Origin: an uncultured Collinsella sp.
GTDB lineage: Bacteria; Actinomycetota; Coriobacteriia; Coriobacteriales; Coriobacteriaceae
Assembly (NCBI GenBank): GCA_900552735.1
Contig: USBA01000113.1
Span: 1-6,333, forward strand
Length of the DNA stretch: 6,333 nucleotides
Direction: 5' to 3'
Shown here: piece after piece, positions 6,011 to 6,333 of the stretch
Numbering within the stretch: position 1 is the stretch's first letter
Layout of the letters: every line of letters starts with the position of its first letter
Translations under genes and position numbers: made by a program
The notes under the pieces: model-generated
The model's database searches: none
The model's input: only the letters and a program-made list of their open reading frames with translations
Told to the model about the DNA's origin: nothing

Positions 6011-6333
6011 CTACTGGTTGTCAGCAGCCGAGAGATCGATGTCGAGCGAGGAGACGGCCCAACCGATATGGTTGTCGGAGCGCACGAACTTGACGGTGTA
6101 CTCCTGCTCGCCGCCCTTGGACAGCGACGCCTTGACCTTGGCGGTGGTCTCGGTCATAGACTGGTCCATGCCCTCAATGGAGACGGTGGCGCCCTGCGGA
6201 ATCGAGGAAATGATCATCGACTTGGCGTCCTCGGACAGGCTGGAGGCCAGGCAGGACTCGGCCTTGGCGGTATCGCCGTCACCGGCAGCCTGGAACAGGT
6301 CGGTGACAACAGACTCCTGCGAGGGAAAGCCCA
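6011..6333 (-). CDS. Unidentified protein, C-terminal part (5' end beyond the right edge)
   Basis: The frame is open from the right edge to TAG at 6013-6011, followed at once by an in-frame TGA, giving at least 106 codons. I do not recognise the family with confidence. The visible part begins with a helix-like stretch (ESVVTDLFQAAGDGDTAKAE) containing one Cys, followed by segments that look like alternating strands, and ends in an acidic DIDLSAADNQ. The pattern of a helix with a Gly-Asp step followed by strands recalls small NTF2-like or DUF4878-type domains of secreted or lipoproteins; this is a weak resemblance only. There is no membrane segment in the visible part. An internal ATG at 6217 has GAGGA about ten bases upstream, but the codons before it read as normal protein, so it is probably not the start. 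It lies upstream of mreB in the same direction, separated by a hairpin, so cotranscription is uncertain. Confidence 0.7.
   Translation of the reverse strand, partial: GFPSQESVVTDLFQAAGDGDTAKAESCLASSLSEDAKSMIISSIPQGATVSIEGMDQSMTETTAKVKASLSKGGEQEYTVKFVRSDNHIGWAVSSLDIDLSAADNQ

Noticed and set aside
6011..6217. A stand-alone 68-residue gene starting at ATG 6217
   Set aside because: The frame continues open to the right edge with protein-like codons, so the segment is more likely the end of a longer gene, although a GAGGA lies about ten bases before that ATG.
1..6333. Mobile elements, CRISPR arrays, tRNA or rRNA genes, toxin-antitoxin or defence genes
   Set aside because: Nothing resembling these was seen; coding sequence of conserved shape genes fills nearly the whole window.

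Overview
This window is a stretch of a bacterial chromosome, GC-rich by eye, with every recognisable gene on the minus strand. It carries the core cell-elongation (rod-shape) operon. In transcription order, from the right edge to the left, this is the 3' end of an unidentified gene, then mreB, mreC, mreD, the class B penicillin-binding protein PBP2 (mrdA/pbpA family), and the 5' part of rodA, which is cut by the left edge. The protein sequences and base composition suggest a high-GC Gram-positive of the class Coriobacteriia (Collinsella-like). That placement is an impression from sequence style, not a search result.

Layout, right to left: 6333-6011 is the C-terminal part (at least 106 codons) of an unrecognised, possibly secreted protein. 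The 115-base gap at 6010-5896 holds a 14-bp hairpin that pairs fully only in minus-strand RNA, and the mreB ribosome binding site. mreB is 5895-4852, mreC 4830-3832, mreD 3819-3253 (start revised to the third codon of the longest reading frame), mrdA 3239-1170, and rodA 1160 to the left edge. Gaps between the five shape genes are 12 to 21 bases, so they are almost certainly one transcriptional unit. mreB and mreC start with TTG, the other three with ATG. At the last three junctions the upstream TAG stop codon supplies the first G of the downstream Shine-Dalgarno sequence, a layout expected to couple translation.

Together these proteins form the elongasome. MreB filaments under the membrane, the MreC and MreD membrane proteins, the RodA glycosyltransferase and the PBP2 transpeptidase polymerise and cross-link lateral-wall peptidoglycan. 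The visible catalytic motifs of MreB, PBP2 and RodA are intact, so the system looks functional.

I found no mobile element, CRISPR array, RNA gene or wholly new system. The observations most worth a second look are a perfect 12-bp inverted repeat followed by UUUU early in mreC (possible internal attenuator or binding site), a Cys-Cys-His-Cys set in PBP2 whose spacing matches a zinc site described in Gram-negative PBP2, an additional N-terminal membrane segment on PBP2, and the unidentified gene upstream of mreB.
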